This document shows positions 8,128 through 18,702 of a stretch of DNA of 64,000 nucleotides, one piece after another. Made by a program: the position numbers and the translations under genes. How positions within the stretch are numbered: position 1 is the first letter of the stretch; every line of letters begins with the position of its first letter. Under the pieces are notes generated by a model. The model was not told where the DNA came from. It did no database searches and was given only the letters and a program-made list of their open reading frames with translations. Origin of the DNA: Bifidobacterium simiiventris (GTDB lineage: Bacteria; Actinomycetota; Actinomycetes; Actinomycetales; Bifidobacteriaceae); the NCBI RefSeq assembly GCF_019331715.1, contig NZ_JAHBBG010000001.1:124001-188000 (forward strand). The letters run 5' to 3'.

Positions 8128-8924
8128 GCACCGGGAATGCGGGAGCCTATCCCATCGACGTGTGGGGTCTGATCATCACGATCGTGCTGGTGGCGGTGGC
8201 CGCCGGCCTGTCGTATGCGATGCGGCTCGGCGTGCACCGGCAGATGCTGTGGGCGACGATCCGTTCGCTGATCCAGCTGCTGGCGATGGGCTACATCCTC
8301 AAGTTCGTCATCGAACAGAACAATCCGTGGCTGGTGTTCGCGCTGATCGCGGTGATGATTCTCGCGGCCGTGCAGATCACGATGTCGCGCGCGGCGAACA
8401 TTCCGCGTTCGGTGATGCCGTCGGTGTTCCTCACGTTGACGGCGAGCGTGATCCTGCAGGTGTGCGTGGTCACGGAGATGGTGATCCGCCCGCATCCGTG
8501 GTATGCGCCGACCGTGCTGGCGACGATGAGCGGCATGCTGCTGGGTAACGTGGTGTCGGCGATCGCCGTGGCGATGAGCCGGTTCTTCTCCGACATGGAT
8601 GCGCGCCGTTATGAGATCGAGATGATGCTCAGTCTGGGTGCGACGCCGTTCGAGGCGGCCAAGCCGTCGACCATCTCGTCGGTCAAGCTGGGCATGATCC
8701 CGACGATCTCGCAGCTTGCGTCGAGCGGCATCGTGCTGATCCCGGGCATGATGGCCGGCCAGGTGATCGCGGGCGCCGACCCGTTGACGGCCGCGAAATA
8801 CCAGTTCGTGGTGTTGGCGGTGATCAGCGCGCTGACGCTGATGGCCGATTCGCTCATCATGATCCTGATCTACAAGACCTCGTTCACCGCCCTGCACCAG
8901 TACAGGACCGCCGACGCGCGGTAA
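8124..8924 (+). CDS. UPF0014 permease, FetB/YbbM-like
   Basis: 266 residues, seven or so hydrophobic segments. The family pattern is clear: ATIRSLIQLLAMGYIL near 45-60, the central GMLLGNVVSAIAVAMSRF, RRYEIEMMLSLGATPFEA, and PGMMAGQVIAGADPLTAAKYQ near 210-230. Start overlaps the ATPase stop (ATGA). Probably forms the membrane half of the FetAB-like exporter. Confidence 0.92.
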   Translation: MSTGNAGAYPIDVWGLIITIVLVAVAAGLSYAMRLGVHRQMLWATIRSLIQLLAMGYILKFVIEQNNPWLVFALIAVMILAAVQITMSRAANIPRSVMPSVFLTLTASVILQVCVVTEMVIRPHPWYAPTVLATMSGMLLGNVVSAIAVAMSRFFSDMDARRYEIEMMLSLGATPFEAAKPSTISSVKLGMIPTISQLASSGIVLIPGMMAGQVIAGADPLTAAKYQFVVLAVISALTLMADSLIMILIYKTSFTALHQYRTADAR

Positions 8925-8944
8925 ACAGGGTTTTTTCCGCGTAT

Positions 8945-9003
8945 ATGAATGGCGGTTGTGCTGTCGTTGGACATGGCTCAACGACAGCACAACCGCCATT
9001 CAT
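8945..9003. repeat. Long perfect inverted repeat, convergent terminator
   Basis: 25-bp perfect arms (8945-8969 and 8979-9003) around a 9-base loop, filling the gap between the convergent fetB-like and DEAD helicase genes. Symmetrical, so it can terminate both transcripts. No T-run follows on either side. Confidence 0.8.
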
Positions 9004-9014
9004 GTTATATATGC

Positions 9015-11102
9015 TCAGCGGCCCATGCGGAACGGGGCGCGCTTGATCTTGGAGTGACGGCGGCGCGGGCCGTCCGTGGTGCCGTATTTGGCGATCATGC
9101 GGCGTTCGTGACGCTTGACGGCTTCGCCGCGCTCGTCGGAGACGATGCGGTTCTCGTCCCTGTGATGGATACGCTTGCCGCCGCCGTTGCCGTCGCGGCG
9201 ACGCGACTGGTACGTATCGCGACCGGCACGCCCGTTGCTGGTCTGACGGTCACGGTCGGATGAACGGCCGACACGATCACGGTCGCGGTCGGTACCGCGG
9301 CTCCTTCTGTCACTGCGATCGTCGGACGACGTGGCCCGGCGATCGGCCCGATCATCATGCTTGCCGGACGTACGCGGCCTGCCGCCGCGGCGCTCCTCGG
9401 GATGCTCGAACAGGTAGTCGCGACGTTCCAGTTCGGGATCGCTCAGTCCCGAGCGGCGTTCGGCGCGGTTCGGCGTCGCGGCCTCGCTGATCTGCCGGGC
9501 GGCGGCCTGCGCACGTTCGAGCCGTTCAGCCGCGCGGCGACGGCGACGTTCCTTCTTCATCGCGTTGCGCTCATGCATCAAACGTTCCGCACGCTTCTGG
9601 CGGCTCTCGCCGCTCGTCGCATCCTCGTCGTCCATCAGGTCGGCGCCGGGCATATGGCGAAGCGCCTTGCCCCGGTCGCCGCCGGTCTTGCGGTCGCGCG
9701 ACTTGCGGCCCCGACCACCGGCCGGCTGCGTCTGGTCAAGGCTCCAGCCTTCCACCAGCTCGGCCGTCTCCCCCACCAGCTCGGCGACTTCGGGCGAATC
9801 ATGCCGCACCTTGACCGTCGTGGCCTCGATGCCGGCCGCCTTGAGCAGTCGACGGGCCTCGCGCCGCTGGTCCGGGGTGACGAGCGTGACCACGACGCCG
9901 GACTTGCCGGCTCGCGCGGTACGTCCGGAACGGTGCACGAACGACTTCGGCCCCTCCGGCGGGTCGACCTGCACGACGAGTTCCACGTCGCTCACGTCGA
10001 TGCCGCGCGCGGCCACGTCGGTGGCCACCATCACGTTCACGTCGCCTTCCTCGAACGCGGCGAGGTTGCGGTCGCGCTGGTTCTGCGACAGGTTGCCGTG
10101 CAGCTCGGATGCGGGGATGCCGGACTGGGTGAGCTTCTTGGCGAGGTTCTTCGCCTGGTACTTGGTGCGCGTGAACAGGATGCGCCGGCCCTTGCCGGAG
10201 GCGAGCGTGCGCACCACGTCGTTCTTGTCGGACTTCTCGATCTCGAACACGTACTGTTCCATCATGTCGGCCGCATCCTCGGGCTCGGCCACGCTGTGCA
10301 CCTTCGGATCGCGCAGGAACTCGCGCACGACCTCGTCGATGCCGTGGTCGAGCGTGGCGGAGAACAGCATGTGCTGCGCGTCGGGACGGATCTGCGCAAG
10401 AATGCGCTTGACCGGCGGCAGGAAGCCCATGTCGGCCATTTCGTCGGCCTCATCGAGCACGACGACCTGCACGTCGGACAGCACAAGCGCCTCCTGACGC
10501 AGCAGGTCCTCAAGTCGGCCCGGGCAGGCGACGACGATGTCCGCGCCAGCCTTGAGATCTCGGATCTGCCGGCTGTATTTGACGCCGCCGTACACGGTGG
10601 TGGTGGTCATGCCCGCCATACCGGCGAGCGGTTCGAGCACGTCGTTGATCTGGTTGGCCAGTTCGCGGGTCGGCGCGAGGATGAGTCCGCGCGGGTGCGG
10701 CATGAAATCGTCGGCGATGCGCTCCTCGCGGCGAGCGGCGCGCACGGCCTTGATGTTGCGGCGGTAGTCGGCCATCGGCATGCCCGGCTCCCAGGCGGCC
10801 TCGCACAGGCGTGCGGCGAGCGGGATGCAGAAGGCGAGCGTCTTGCCGGAGCCGGTGCGGCCGCGGCCGAGGATGTCGCGGCCGCGCAGCGAATCGGGCA
10901 GGGTGTCGGCCTGGATGGGGAACGCCTCGGTCTTGCCGTCGGCGGCGAGGACGCGCAGCAACGGCTCGGGCACGCCGAGTTCGGCGAACGGGACCGGTTC
11001 GATGTCGACGGCGGCCGTGGTGACGGCGAACGGTTCGGAGGTCTCTTCCGTGAAGGTCTTCTTGGTCTTAGTGGACTTCTTCTTGGTGAATTTCTTGGGC
11101 AC
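9015..11102 (-). CDS. DEAD-box ATP-dependent RNA helicase
   Basis: 695 residues. Basic N-tail (KKFTKKKSTKTKKTF), Q motif region FAELGVPEPLLRVL...AFPIQADTLP, Walker A RTGSGKT, PTRELANQ, Walker B VLDEADEMAD, motif III SATLD, then helicase C-terminal domain with ARGIDVSDVELVV and HRSGRTARAGKSG. From about residue 480 there is a long basic Arg/Asp/Gly-rich tail, probably disordered and RNA-binding. Looks like an RhlE/CsdA-type helicase for RNA remodelling. Translation starts at GTG 11102 behind AAAGG. Confidence 0.95.
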   Translation of the reverse strand: MPKKFTKKKSTKTKKTFTEETSEPFAVTTAAVDIEPVPFAELGVPEPLLRVLAADGKTEAFPIQADTLPDSLRGRDILGRGRTGSGKTLAFCIPLAARLCEAAWEPGMPMADYRRNIKAVRAARREERIADDFMPHPRGLILAPTRELANQINDVLEPLAGMAGMTTTTVYGGVKYSRQIRDLKAGADIVVACPGRLEDLLRQEALVLSDVQVVVLDEADEMADMGFLPPVKRILAQIRPDAQHMLFSATLDHGIDEVVREFLRDPKVHSVAEPEDAADMMEQYVFEIEKSDKNDVVRTLASGKGRRILFTRTKYQAKNLAKKLTQSGIPASELHGNLSQNQRDRNLAAFEEGDVNVMVATDVAARGIDVSDVELVVQVDPPEGPKSFVHRSGRTARAGKSGVVVTLVTPDQRREARRLLKAAGIEATTVKVRHDSPEVAELVGETAELVEGWSLDQTQPAGGRGRKSRDRKTGGDRGKALRHMPGADLMDDEDATSGESRQKRAERLMHERNAMKKERRRRRAAERLERAQAAARQISEAATPNRAERRSGLSDPELERRDYLFEHPEERRGGRPRTSGKHDDRADRRATSSDDRSDRRSRGTDRDRDRVGRSSDRDRQTSNGRAGRDTYQSRRRDGNGGGKRIHHRDENRIVSDERGEAVKRHERRMIAKYGTTDGPRRRHSKIKRAPFRMGR

Positions 11103-11161
11103 AGCGGCCTTTCATGTCAGGTTCTCGCGCAGGGTGCGCAAACCTAGACACTATAGCTGGT

Positions 11162-11212
11162 TCCCGGGATTTTTCCTCAGCGATCCCGGGATCATTCCGC
11201 CCGATCCCGGGA
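11162..11212. repeat. Three spaced CCCGGG palindromes
   Basis: TCCCGGGA at 11162-11169, GATCCCGGGATC at 11182-11193 and GATCCCGGGA at 11203-11212, spaced about 20 bp. Any two can pair as a hairpin; the first is followed by TTTTT on the plus strand. Likely a terminator region for the dehydrogenase gene on the minus strand. Confidence 0.5.
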
Positions 11213-11218
11213 CCCGGC

Positions 11219-11929
11219 TCACACGTAGTTGCGTTCGACGAGGATGTCGGAGACGGTCAGGTTCGCGTCGTTGACGAGGTTGAACAGGATGACCTCGGCC
11301 AGTTCGGCCGGGTTCATGAACGTGTGCTGCTTCTCCTCGGAAACATAGTCGTGACTGTCGCGGTAGAACGCAGTGTCGATGCCGCCCGGGTACACGCCGA
11401 CGATCTTCACGCTCGTGCCCTTGTACGCGGCCTTGAGGCTCTGCGTGTAGCCCTTCTCGCCCCATTTGGTCGCGCAGTACACGGATTCGTTCGCATTGCC
11501 GCGCGTGGCGGCGGTACTCATCACGTTCGCGATCTTGAGATCGGTCTCCTCATCGGCCTTGAGCGTTTCGACCGACCACAGGATCATGCCCCTGAGACCC
11601 TTGAGGCACTTGTCGATATCGGCGGCCTCATAGCCGGTCGGCACCTTGAACGACGGCTGACCGGCGTTGTTGATGAGCAGGTCGATATGGCCGAGCGCCT
11701 TGATCTCGGCGACGGATTGCCTGACGAACGCCTCGTCGGACACGTCGCCCACGTAGCCGCGGTACACGTCGGACGGGAATTTCTCGGCGAGCGCGTCCTG
11801 GCGTTCGGCGTTGAAGTCGATGCCGGCGACGAACCAGCCGCGTTCGATGAGCTGCCGGGTCAGTTCGTAGCCGAGTCCCAGTGCGCTGCCGGTGACGATC
11901 GCGATGCCGCGTCCCTTGCTGTCCGTCAT
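11219..11929 (-). CDS. Short-chain dehydrogenase/reductase (SDR)
   Basis: 236 residues. Rossmann fold with TGSALGLG near the N-terminus, an acidic D-F-N after beta 2, the NNAG motif in LLINNAGQP, and catalytic YxxxK in VYCATKWG preceded by a Ser/Thr-rich strand (MSTAATRG). The classical SDR size is about 250. ATG 11929 has GGAGGA upstream, so the long open frame beyond it (up to 12685) is not coding. Substrate unknown. Confidence 0.9.
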   Translation of the reverse strand: MTDSKGRGIAIVTGSALGLGYELTRQLIERGWFVAGIDFNAERQDALAEKFPSDVYRGYVGDVSDEAFVRQSVAEIKALGHIDLLINNAGQPSFKVPTGYEAADIDKCLKGLRGMILWSVETLKADEETDLKIANVMSTAATRGNANESVYCATKWGEKGYTQSLKAAYKGTSVKIVGVYPGGIDTAFYRDSHDYVSEEKQHTFMNPAELAEVILFNLVNDANLTVSDILVERNYV

Positions 11930-11999
11930 GATGGTTCCTCCTGTATGCGCCGTTGACGCCCTCAGCCTATCATCCGCGGGCGCCTGCTTCCCTTGCCGT

Positions 12000-12034
12000 G
12001 CGCCCGTGCCGCGAGCAGCCGGCGCCACGGGCGC
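12000..12034 (-). terminator. Hairpin after ftsQ, end of dcw cluster
   Basis: GCGCCCGTG/CACGGGCGC arms (12000-12008, 12026-12034) just beyond the ftsQ stop; no strong T-tract. Confidence 0.5.
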
Positions 12035-12042
12035 AGCAAACG

Positions 12043-13104
12043 CTATTTGATGATCGGCCGCGAGGGCGCGGAGACGTCCACCTGTTTTTTGTCGCCGATC
12101 ACGTTCGGATCGGACAGGATCTTGTCGACGATGGCCTGTTTGAGGGGCAGATCGGAGGAGTCGCCCCAGATCACGACGTGTTCGCCGCCGTTGAGTTCGG
12201 TGGTGATCGAGTCCTGCGTGTCCGCGGTGACCTTGGTGATCGTCGAGCGCAGGGAGTCCGGCAGGCTGCCGAGCACCTTGAGTGCTTCCTTGATCGCCTT
12301 GCTGCCGAGCGAGCGTTCCACGTTGGCGACGTCGATGGTCGGGATGCCGTCCGTGGAGGCGTCGCCCACCTGGTTGAGCACGCGTCCCTGGCTGTCGACG
12401 GCCACCATCGTGTTGCCGGGGCCTTTGAGCATGGCGGCCGGCTGTTGGGCTTTGACCGTTACCGACAGGCTGTTGGGGAACTGTTTCTTCACCGTCGCTT
12501 CGGTGACGCCCGGAATGTTCTTCAACTGGCTGGCCACGTCGTTCGTGGAGACGAGCAGCAGGGATCGACCGGACTGTTTGCCGGCGATTGAGAGGATGTC
12601 GCTGCTGGAGACCCAGTCGTTGCCGCCGGAGACGCTGATCCGCGAGGTCTCCAGCCGGAACACCGATGAGAAGAACAGGAGCCATATGAGCGCGGACACG
12701 GCGGCGAGCGCCGCCAATGCGGCCGCGGTTCGGATCGCGATGACCTTGAGGCTCAGACGGCGGCGTTCCTTGAGGCGCGCGTTGAAGTCCACGATCTTGG
12801 GTCGTGTGGGCACGCCGAGCACGCCGGCCGTCTCGTTGAGCGTTTTTGCCACCACGTCCTCGCTGGGCATGCGGCGCATGTCGACGAACCCCTTGCGTAC
12901 GCTCGTCTCGCCGGCGGGTTTGCCGCCGGATGCGGCGGATCGTGCCGTCCGACCGTGACGGCGGGACGTTTCTGTGCAGGCTTTGCCGGTACCGCCGGCC
13001 GTGCCGGCGTGCGAGACCACGGCGCGTGGACCGCCGCCGTTCCGGCGTGTGCCGGGTTCAGGCAGTCCGTCCTCGTCGTGGGAGCTGATGATCCGTCGCG
13101 CCAT
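12043..13104 (-). CDS. ftsQ: Cell division protein FtsQ/DivIB
   Basis: 353 residues: a cytoplasmic N-terminal region of about 115 residues that is long for FtsQ and rich in Arg/Gly, one membrane helix (ALAALAAVSALIWLLFFSSVF), then the extracytoplasmic POTRA domain (FRLETSRISVSGGNDWVSSSDI) and FtsQ beta domain. It links FtsL/FtsB to early divisome proteins. Start ATG 13104 shares one base with the murC stop (TGATG). Last gene of the dcw run; in many actinobacteria ftsZ follows, but here an SDR gene does. Confidence 0.92.
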   Translation of the reverse strand: MARRIISSHDEDGLPEPGTRRNGGGPRAVVSHAGTAGGTGKACTETSRRHGRTARSAASGGKPAGETSVRKGFVDMRRMPSEDVVAKTLNETAGVLGVPTRPKIVDFNARLKERRRLSLKVIAIRTAAALAALAAVSALIWLLFFSSVFRLETSRISVSGGNDWVSSSDILSIAGKQSGRSLLLVSTNDVASQLKNIPGVTEATVKKQFPNSLSVTVKAQQPAAMLKGPGNTMVAVDSQGRVLNQVGDASTDGIPTIDVANVERSLGSKAIKEALKVLGSLPDSLRSTITKVTADTQDSITTELNGGEHVVIWGDSSDLPLKQAIVDKILSDPNVIGDKKQVDVSAPSRPIIK

Positions 13105-14717
13105 CAGCGCTCCGTCGCCGGCGCGGCGTCGTCCGTCGCGCCGGTCGGGCAGTCGAAGCGGTGCGCGGCGAGCGCGTGCAGCAGCACGTCGTCCATGGTG
13201 GTGATGTCGCCCGCGCCGACGGTGAAGATCACGTCGCCGTGGTGGGCGCGCATGACGAGCATCTGCGCGGCGACACGCATGTCGTCTACGGCCGAGATCC
13301 ATGCGGCCGGTTCGTGCGCAAGGCCGGCCGCCGCATCGACGATCGTATGGGCGCCGACGCCGGGGAAATCCTCCTGCTTTTCGCGGGCGGGGAAGATGCC
13401 GCTGACGATCACGTCGTCGGCCTTCGCCAATGCTTCGGCGAACTCGCGGGCGAAGAACTTCGTGCGGGAGAACAGGTGCGGTTGGAACAGCACGTGGAGC
13501 GTCGAGCCGGGGTAGCGTCGGCGTGCGGCGTCGAGCAGGGCGGCGATCTCGGTCGGATGGTGCGCGTAGTCGTCCACGACGGTGACCTGCGCGACGGTGC
13601 CGCGTACCTGGAAGCGTCGGGCCGCGCCGAGGAACGTGCCGACGGCTTCGGCGGCCGCGTGCGGGTCGACGCCGAGCAGCGTGGCGGCGATGATGGCGGC
13701 GGTCGCGTTGCGCGCGTTGTGGATGCCGGGGACGATCAGGCTGACCGGTAGCACGAGATCCGTGTCGGTGCCGGCGAGGAGCGTGGCCGGCAGGGTGATG
13801 GCGAAGTGTTCCGCGCCGCTGCCGGCGTGTTCGCTTTCGGAAGCGATGCGCACGAACGTGGCGCCGTTGAGACCGCCGATTTCGTGTTCGGGATGCGTCG
13901 AATAGACGATGGTGCGCGCAGCGACGGACGGTTCGAGCGCGCGCAGCACGGTGAGCGCGCCTTCGTCGTCGCCGCACATGACCACGTGGCCGCGCGCATG
14001 GCCGGCGTGCTGCACGAACGCCGCATGGTAGTTGTCGGCGGTGCCGTAATGGTCGAGATGGTCAGGTTCCGCGTTGGTGATGATCGCGATGGTGGGATGG
14101 TACTTCTCGAAGCTGCCGTCGGATTCGTCGGCTTCGGCGACCAGCACGTCGCCCTTGCCGGCGTGTCCGCCGTCCATCGTGGTGCCGTCCGGGCCTTGGA
14201 TGGATCCGCCGATCGCATAGCTCGGGTCGGCGAGATCGCCGGTTCCCGCGTGGACGAGGATGTGCGCGAGCATCGAGCTGGTGGTGGTCTTGCCGTGCGC
14301 GCCGGCGACGGTCACGGCGCGTCGGCCGTTCATGAGCAACGCGAGGATGTCGCTGCGGTGCACGATGCGCGCGCCGGCCTCGTGCGCGGCGACGATCTCG
14401 GGGTTGCTCGGCTTGATGGCGCTGGAATAGACGACCGTGGCCGCGTCGGCCACGTTCTCGGCGCGCTGTCCGAATTCCACGCCGATGCCGAGCGACGTGA
14501 GACGGTCGGTCTTCGCGCTGCGTTCGCGGTCGGATCCGTCGACCGCGACGCCGTGCTCGTGCAGCATCTCGGCGAGCACGCTCATACCCGCGCCACCGAT
14601 GCCGATGAAATGCGTGCGGCCGAGGTCGCCGGTCGTCTCGTGTTCGTCGAACGCGGCCACGGTCGGGTCGAGCACGATGGTGTCAGTCTGGTTGGTTTCG
14701 CTCATAGTCCTTGTCAT
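13104..14717 (-). CDS. murC: UDP-N-acetylmuramate--L-alanine ligase
   Basis: 537 residues, Mur ligase fold: N-terminal Rossmann loop [12 protein letters not shown], central ATP-binding loop [20 protein letters not shown], and a C-terminal domain with [10 protein letters not shown], all typical of MurC. Adds L-Ala to UDP-MurNAc in the cytoplasm. ATG 14717 overlaps the murG stop (ATGA); a second ATG at 14705 sits behind AAGG, so the precise start is uncertain by four codons. Confidence 0.97.
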   Translation of the reverse strand: MTRTMSETNQTDTIVLDPTVAAFDEHETTGDLGRTHFIGIGGAGMSVLAEMLHEHGVAVDGSDRERSAKTDRLTSLGIGVEFGQRAENVADAATVVYSSAIKPSNPEIVAAHEAGARIVHRSDILALLMNGRRAVTVAGAHGKTTTSSMLAHILVHAGTGDLADPSYAIGGSIQGPDGTTMDGGHAGKGDVLVAEADESDGSFEKYHPTIAIITNAEPDHLDHYGTADNYHAAFVQHAGHARGHVVMCGDDEGALTVLRALEPSVAARTIVYSTHPEHEIGGLNGATFVRIASESEHAGSGAEHFAITLPATLLAGTDTDLVLPVSLIVPGIHNARNATAAIIAATLLGVDPHAAAEAVGTFLGAARRFQVRGTVAQVTVVDDYAHHPTEIAALLDAARRRYPGSTLHVLFQPHLFSRTKFFAREFAEALAKADDVIVSGIFPAREKQEDFPGVGAHTIVDAAAGLAHEPAAWISAVDDMRVAAQMLVMRAHHGDVIFTVGAGDITTMDDVLLHALAAHRFDCPTGATDDAAPATER

Positions 14718-15892
14718 CCCTTGTTGTTCACCAGTGCGAGCACCTTACGGGCCATCACGTCGGCCGCGTCGCGGATGCCGTAGTTCCATGCCTTTTCGCC
14801 GAACTGGCGCAGCTTGATCGGATCGGCCAGCAATGCCGGCACATTGTCCTTCACCCATTGCGGCGTGCAGTCGCGGTCGGCGACCATCAGGCCGCCGCCG
14901 GCCTCGACCACCGGCTGCGCGTTGAACCGCTGCTCGCCGTTGCCGATCGGCAGCGGCACGTAGATGGCCGGCAGGCCCAGCGCGGCGAGTTCCGACACGG
15001 AACCGGCGCCGGCGCGGCAGATCACGAGCGCGGCGCAGGAGAACGCGAGGTCGATGCGTTCGAGATATTCGGCGACATGGTAGTCGCCGCCGGTCGCGTC
15101 GTCGAACAGTCCGGACAATGCGGATTCGCCGACCTGCGCGGCGACGGTCGCGCGGACCTCGTCGATCTTGCCGCGGCCGGTCAGGTGGATGACCTGCGCG
15201 TGTTCGAGCAGCTGCGCGGCGGCGCCGGACACGGCGCGGTTGAGGCTGACCGCGCCCAGCGATCCGCCGGTGACGAGCACGAGCGGACGGTTCGGGTCGA
15301 CGCCGAGCCGGGCGGCGGCCTCGTCGCGCACGGCGACGCGGTCCGCGGAGAACTTCGCGCACAGTTGGGCGATGGCCGGGCGCAACGGCAGTCCGACGCG
15401 TTCGACCGGCACGCCCTGGCGGGCCTTGAGCCCGGTGTGCTCGTATGCGGTGCCGATGTAGTCGGCCCACCGGGCGCCCAGTTTGTTGGCCATGCCGGCG
15501 CGCGCGTTCTGCTCGTGGATGGCGATCGGGATGCCCATCTTGTGTGCGGCCGCGTACACGGGCGCGGAGGCGTATCCGCCGAAGCCGACGACCACGTCGG
15601 CGTGGCGGCGTTCAAGAATGTCTCGGACCTTGGCGGTTTCGCGCCGCCAGCGTCCGGGGAAGCGCAGCGCGTCCAGATTGGGCCGGCGCGGGAACGGCAC
15701 CTTTTCGATCGTGTCGAGCTCGTAGCCGGCCTGCGGCACGAGGTCATGCTCGAGGCCGACCGCGGTGCCGATGACGCTCACCTGCACGTCCGGGTCGATG
15801 CGCCGGATGGCGGCCGCGACCGCGAGCAATGGATTGACATGGCCGGCGGTACCGCCACCGGCGAGAACGACGTTGCGAACTCCTGTACTCAT
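14714..15892 (-). CDS. murG: UDP-GlcNAc:lipid I N-acetylglucosaminyltransferase
   Basis: 392 residues, GT28 fold: first G-loop [15 protein letters not shown] at residues about 12-26, acceptor-side [16 protein letters not shown] and IHEQNARAG, second domain LVTGGSLGA and the UDP-GlcNAc-binding region [18 protein letters not shown]. Makes lipid II at the inner face of the membrane. SD GAGGG five bases before ATG. Sits 40 bp after ftsW. Confidence 0.97.
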   Translation of the reverse strand: MSTGVRNVVLAGGGTAGHVNPLLAVAAAIRRIDPDVQVSVIGTAVGLEHDLVPQAGYELDTIEKVPFPRRPNLDALRFPGRWRRETAKVRDILERRHADVVVGFGGYASAPVYAAAHKMGIPIAIHEQNARAGMANKLGARWADYIGTAYEHTGLKARQGVPVERVGLPLRPAIAQLCAKFSADRVAVRDEAAARLGVDPNRPLVLVTGGSLGAVSLNRAVSGAAAQLLEHAQVIHLTGRGKIDEVRATVAAQVGESALSGLFDDATGGDYHVAEYLERIDLAFSCAALVICRAGAGSVSELAALGLPAIYVPLPIGNGEQRFNAQPVVEAGGGLMVADRDCTPQWVKDNVPALLADPIKLRQFGEKAWNYGIRDAADVMARKVLALVNNKG

Positions 15893-15932
15893 AATTCCCT
15901 CAGCTTAGCCCACGGCCGCAACACCTCGCGGC

Positions 15933-17210
15933 CTATATTCTTGCGTTTTCCGCCTTGATCTGCGGCTGCGCGCGCATCATGCCCACGGCGGCGCCGGCGG
16001 CGCACAGGCACATGATCATCGACGAGCCGCCCGACGAGACGAACGGCATCGGCACGCCGAGCACCGGGAAGATGCCGATGACCACGCCGATGTTGACCAG
16101 CGCTTGGCCGACCAGCCATGTGGCGATGCACACCAGCACCATCGCCACGTAGCGTTCGCGGATCTGCAACGCCACGCAGATCAGGCACCAGCCGATCACG
16201 ACGAACAGCAGCAGCACGGTCAGCGCGCCGACGAAGCCGGTCTCCTCGCCGATGATCGCGTAGATGAAATCGGTATGCGCGGCCGGCAGGTACTGCCATT
16301 TCTCGCGCGAGTTGCCGAGCCCCACGCCGAGCAGACCGCCTTCGGCCAGCGCGTATTTGGCGTGCATGGACTGGTAGCATACGCCTTGAAGGTCGGTGCA
16401 CGGCTTGTAGGCGGCGAGGATGCGGCCCATGCGGTTGGGGCTGGTGATGACCAGCATGCCGACGCCCGCGGCCATCACGCCGACGCCCGCGGCCATCCAT
16501 TTGATCGGGAACCCGCCGATCAGGAACGCGACCGCGCCGATGAACACGACGATCAGGCCGGTGCCCAGATCCTTGCCGAGCATGATCAGGCCGAGCGCCG
16601 CCAGATAGATCAGTCCGGGGACCGCATAGGCTTTGAGGCCTTCGTTCACGGCCCGTTTGGAGGCGCGCAGCAGCGCGAACGGCATCCATACGCACAGGGC
16701 GAGCTTGGTCAGTTCGGCCGGCTGCAGCGAGACGGGTCCCAGCACGATCCAGCCGTTGTTGCCGGTCTCCTCCTCGCCGGTGCCCAGCGGGGTGAGCGTG
16801 AGCATCTGCACGAACAGCGCGCCCAGCATGGCCACCGGGCAGAATCTCAGGTAGGTCTTGATCTTCAACCGCGACAGACCGAATGCGCACGCAAGACCGA
16901 TGGCACAGTACACGCCCTGGTTGATCGCGCGTTTCCACGGCGACAGTCCTTCGGAGACGAGACTGACCGACGAGCTGGAGAACACCATGATCACGCCGAA
17001 GCAACACAGCGCCAGTACGGCCACGATGAACCCGTGGTAGCACCACAGCGGGTTGAGCAGCGAGCGGATGCCGGTGAATTCGGAGAAGTCTCCCCCGTCC
17101 ACGCCGTCCGCTGCCTCGGTCTGCCGGCGACGTGTACCGTATGACTCCGGCATCTGCCTGTCGGATTGCTTGCCGGCCTTGCCGGAGGCGATGCGTCTAC
17201 CGTTCGCCAT
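15933..17210 (-). CDS. ftsW: Lipid II polymerase FtsW (SEDS family)
   Basis: 425 residues with about 10 membrane segments after a 60-residue hydrophilic N-tail. SEDS motifs include [60 protein letters not shown] and [14 protein letters not shown] near the C-terminus. Septal peptidoglycan glycosyltransferase working with FtsI. Start overlaps the end of murD by 14 bases. Confidence 0.96.
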   Translation of the reverse strand: MANGRRIASGKAGKQSDRQMPESYGTRRRQTEAADGVDGGDFSEFTGIRSLLNPLWCYHGFIVAVLALCCFGVIMVFSSSSVSLVSEGLSPWKRAINQGVYCAIGLACAFGLSRLKIKTYLRFCPVAMLGALFVQMLTLTPLGTGEEETGNNGWIVLGPVSLQPAELTKLALCVWMPFALLRASKRAVNEGLKAYAVPGLIYLAALGLIMLGKDLGTGLIVVFIGAVAFLIGGFPIKWMAAGVGVMAAGVGMLVITSPNRMGRILAAYKPCTDLQGVCYQSMHAKYALAEGGLLGVGLGNSREKWQYLPAAHTDFIYAIIGEETGFVGALTVLLLFVVIGWCLICVALQIRERYVAMVLVCIATWLVGQALVNIGVVIGIFPVLGVPMPFVSSGGSSMIMCLCAAGAAVGMMRAQPQIKAENARI

Positions 17211-18642
17211 GCGCCCCCGCCCAACGGGTCGCGGCCGCCGCGAACCGGTCGCCGCGGTCGGCGTACGACTTGAACTGGTCCATCGACGCGCAGGCCGGTG
17301 CCATGAGCACCACGTCGCCGGACTTGGCGTACGTGCCCGCGGCTTCGACCGCGCGGTCCATGACGGTGGCGTTGTCGTCCGGGGCGATGACGGTCAATGG
17401 GATGTCGGGCGCGCTGGCGGCGAATGCGTCGAGCATGGGCTGCTGGTCCTTGCCGATGATGACGGCGGCCTTGATGGTGTGCGCCTGGTCGGCCACGAGA
17501 TGTTCGAAGCGGCTGCCCTTGGCGAGGCCGCCGGCGATCCACACGACGGACTTGGCGCCGAAGCTGTTCAGCGATGCGTTGGCGGCGTGCGCGTTGGTGG
17601 CCTTGGAATCGTCAACGAAGCGGATGGTGCCGCCATCGGCGAGTCTCGCGGTGGCGACGGTCTGGATGCGGTGGCCGCCGGGCGCGAAGCCCTGCAGCGC
17701 GCGCACGGCCGTCTCACGGTCCGCGCCGTAGCCAAGCACGAGCGCGAGCGCGGTCAGGGCGTCTGCGAGCAGATGCGGGTAGACGGTGCCGTCCGGTTCC
17801 ATCAGATGAGTGAACCCGACGATCGGCGCGACGCGTTCCGCCACGCCGGCCTCGCCGCCCGCGACGCCGCTCATGTCGACGATCCAACCGTCCTTGACAC
17901 CGATCTGGCCGTCCGTCGGCTCGTGCAGCGTGAAGCCGACCTTGCGGCAGCCCGGCGTCGTCTCGGCCTCGAACGCGAGCCCGGTGACGCGCTCGTCGTC
18001 GGCGTTGTAGACGAGCGTGCGGGTCACGTTGTGGAAGACCTTGGACTTGTCGGCGGCGTAATTCTCGATGCCGCCGTGCCAGTCGAGGTGGTCGTCGGCA
18101 ATGTTGGTGATGGCCGCGCATTCGAGCGCGAGCGAGTAGGTGAAGTGCAGCTGGAAGGAGCTCAGTTCGACGCACAGCGCGTCATGTTCCGGTTCGACGG
18201 CGGCGTGGGAGACGGATTTGCCGATGTTGCCGACCGCGGGCGCGTCGAGGCCGCATGCGGTGAGCATCTCGGAGGTCATTTCGGTGGTGGAGGTCTTGCC
18301 GTTGGTGCCGGTGATGCCGATCCATCCGGCGTGCGCGCCGTGGCCGTCGCGGTCGGCGCGCAGCCGCCACGCGAGCTCGACCTCGCTGATGACGGGGATG
18401 GCGCGGCGCTGGGCCTCGAGGATGAACGGAGTGCGCGGGTTGAACACCGGGGAGGTGCACACCAGGTCGACCCGGTCCCAGTCCACGTCGTCAAAGGAGT
18501 GCAGGTCGGCGGCCTCGTTGCGCTCGTCCACGCTGAACACCTTCGCCGCGCGCGGGCGCAGCACTTCGACCATACCCCTGCCGGAGACGCCGAGTCCCGC
18601 CACCATCACCGTTTTGTCATCCAACCGCATGTCATCAACCAT
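17197..18642 (-). CDS. murD: UDP-N-acetylmuramoyl-L-alanine--D-glutamate ligase
   Basis: 481 residues from the chosen ATG 18642, which follows GGAAGG by six bases; an in-frame ATG at 18660 and GTG at 18672 lack this. Domains: N-terminal [18 protein letters not shown] loop [11 protein letters not shown], the ADDHLDWHG segment, and C-terminal [12 protein letters not shown], characteristic of MurD. Adds D-Glu to UDP-MurNAc-L-Ala. Downstream of mraY, overlapping ftsW. Confidence 0.96.
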   Translation of the reverse strand: MVDDMRLDDKTVMVAGLGVSGRGMVEVLRPRAAKVFSVDERNEAADLHSFDDVDWDRVDLVCTSPVFNPRTPFILEAQRRAIPVISEVELAWRLRADRDGHGAHAGWIGITGTNGKTSTTEMTSEMLTACGLDAPAVGNIGKSVSHAAVEPEHDALCVELSSFQLHFTYSLALECAAITNIADDHLDWHGGIENYAADKSKVFHNVTRTLVYNADDERVTGLAFEAETTPGCRKVGFTLHEPTDGQIGVKDGWIVDMSGVAGGEAGVAERVAPIVGFTHLMEPDGTVYPHLLADALTALALVLGYGADRETAVRALQGFAPGGHRIQTVATARLADGGTIRFVDDSKATNAHAANASLNSFGAKSVVWIAGGLAKGSRFEHLVADQAHTIKAAVIIGKDQQPMLDAFAASAPDIPLTVIAPDDNATVMDRAVEAAGTYAKSGDVVLMAPACASMDQFKSYADRGDRFAAAATRWAGAHGER

Positions 18643-18702
18643 GTCAGACCTTCCGTTCATCGATATCGTCACCTACAGTAGTCGTCCCGATCGGATACGG
18701 GA

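Noticed and set aside
13105-13977. Long N-terminal extension of FtsQ in the same frame
   Set aside because: It lies over murC with intact MurC motifs in the other frame; the ATG at 13104 couples to the murC stop.
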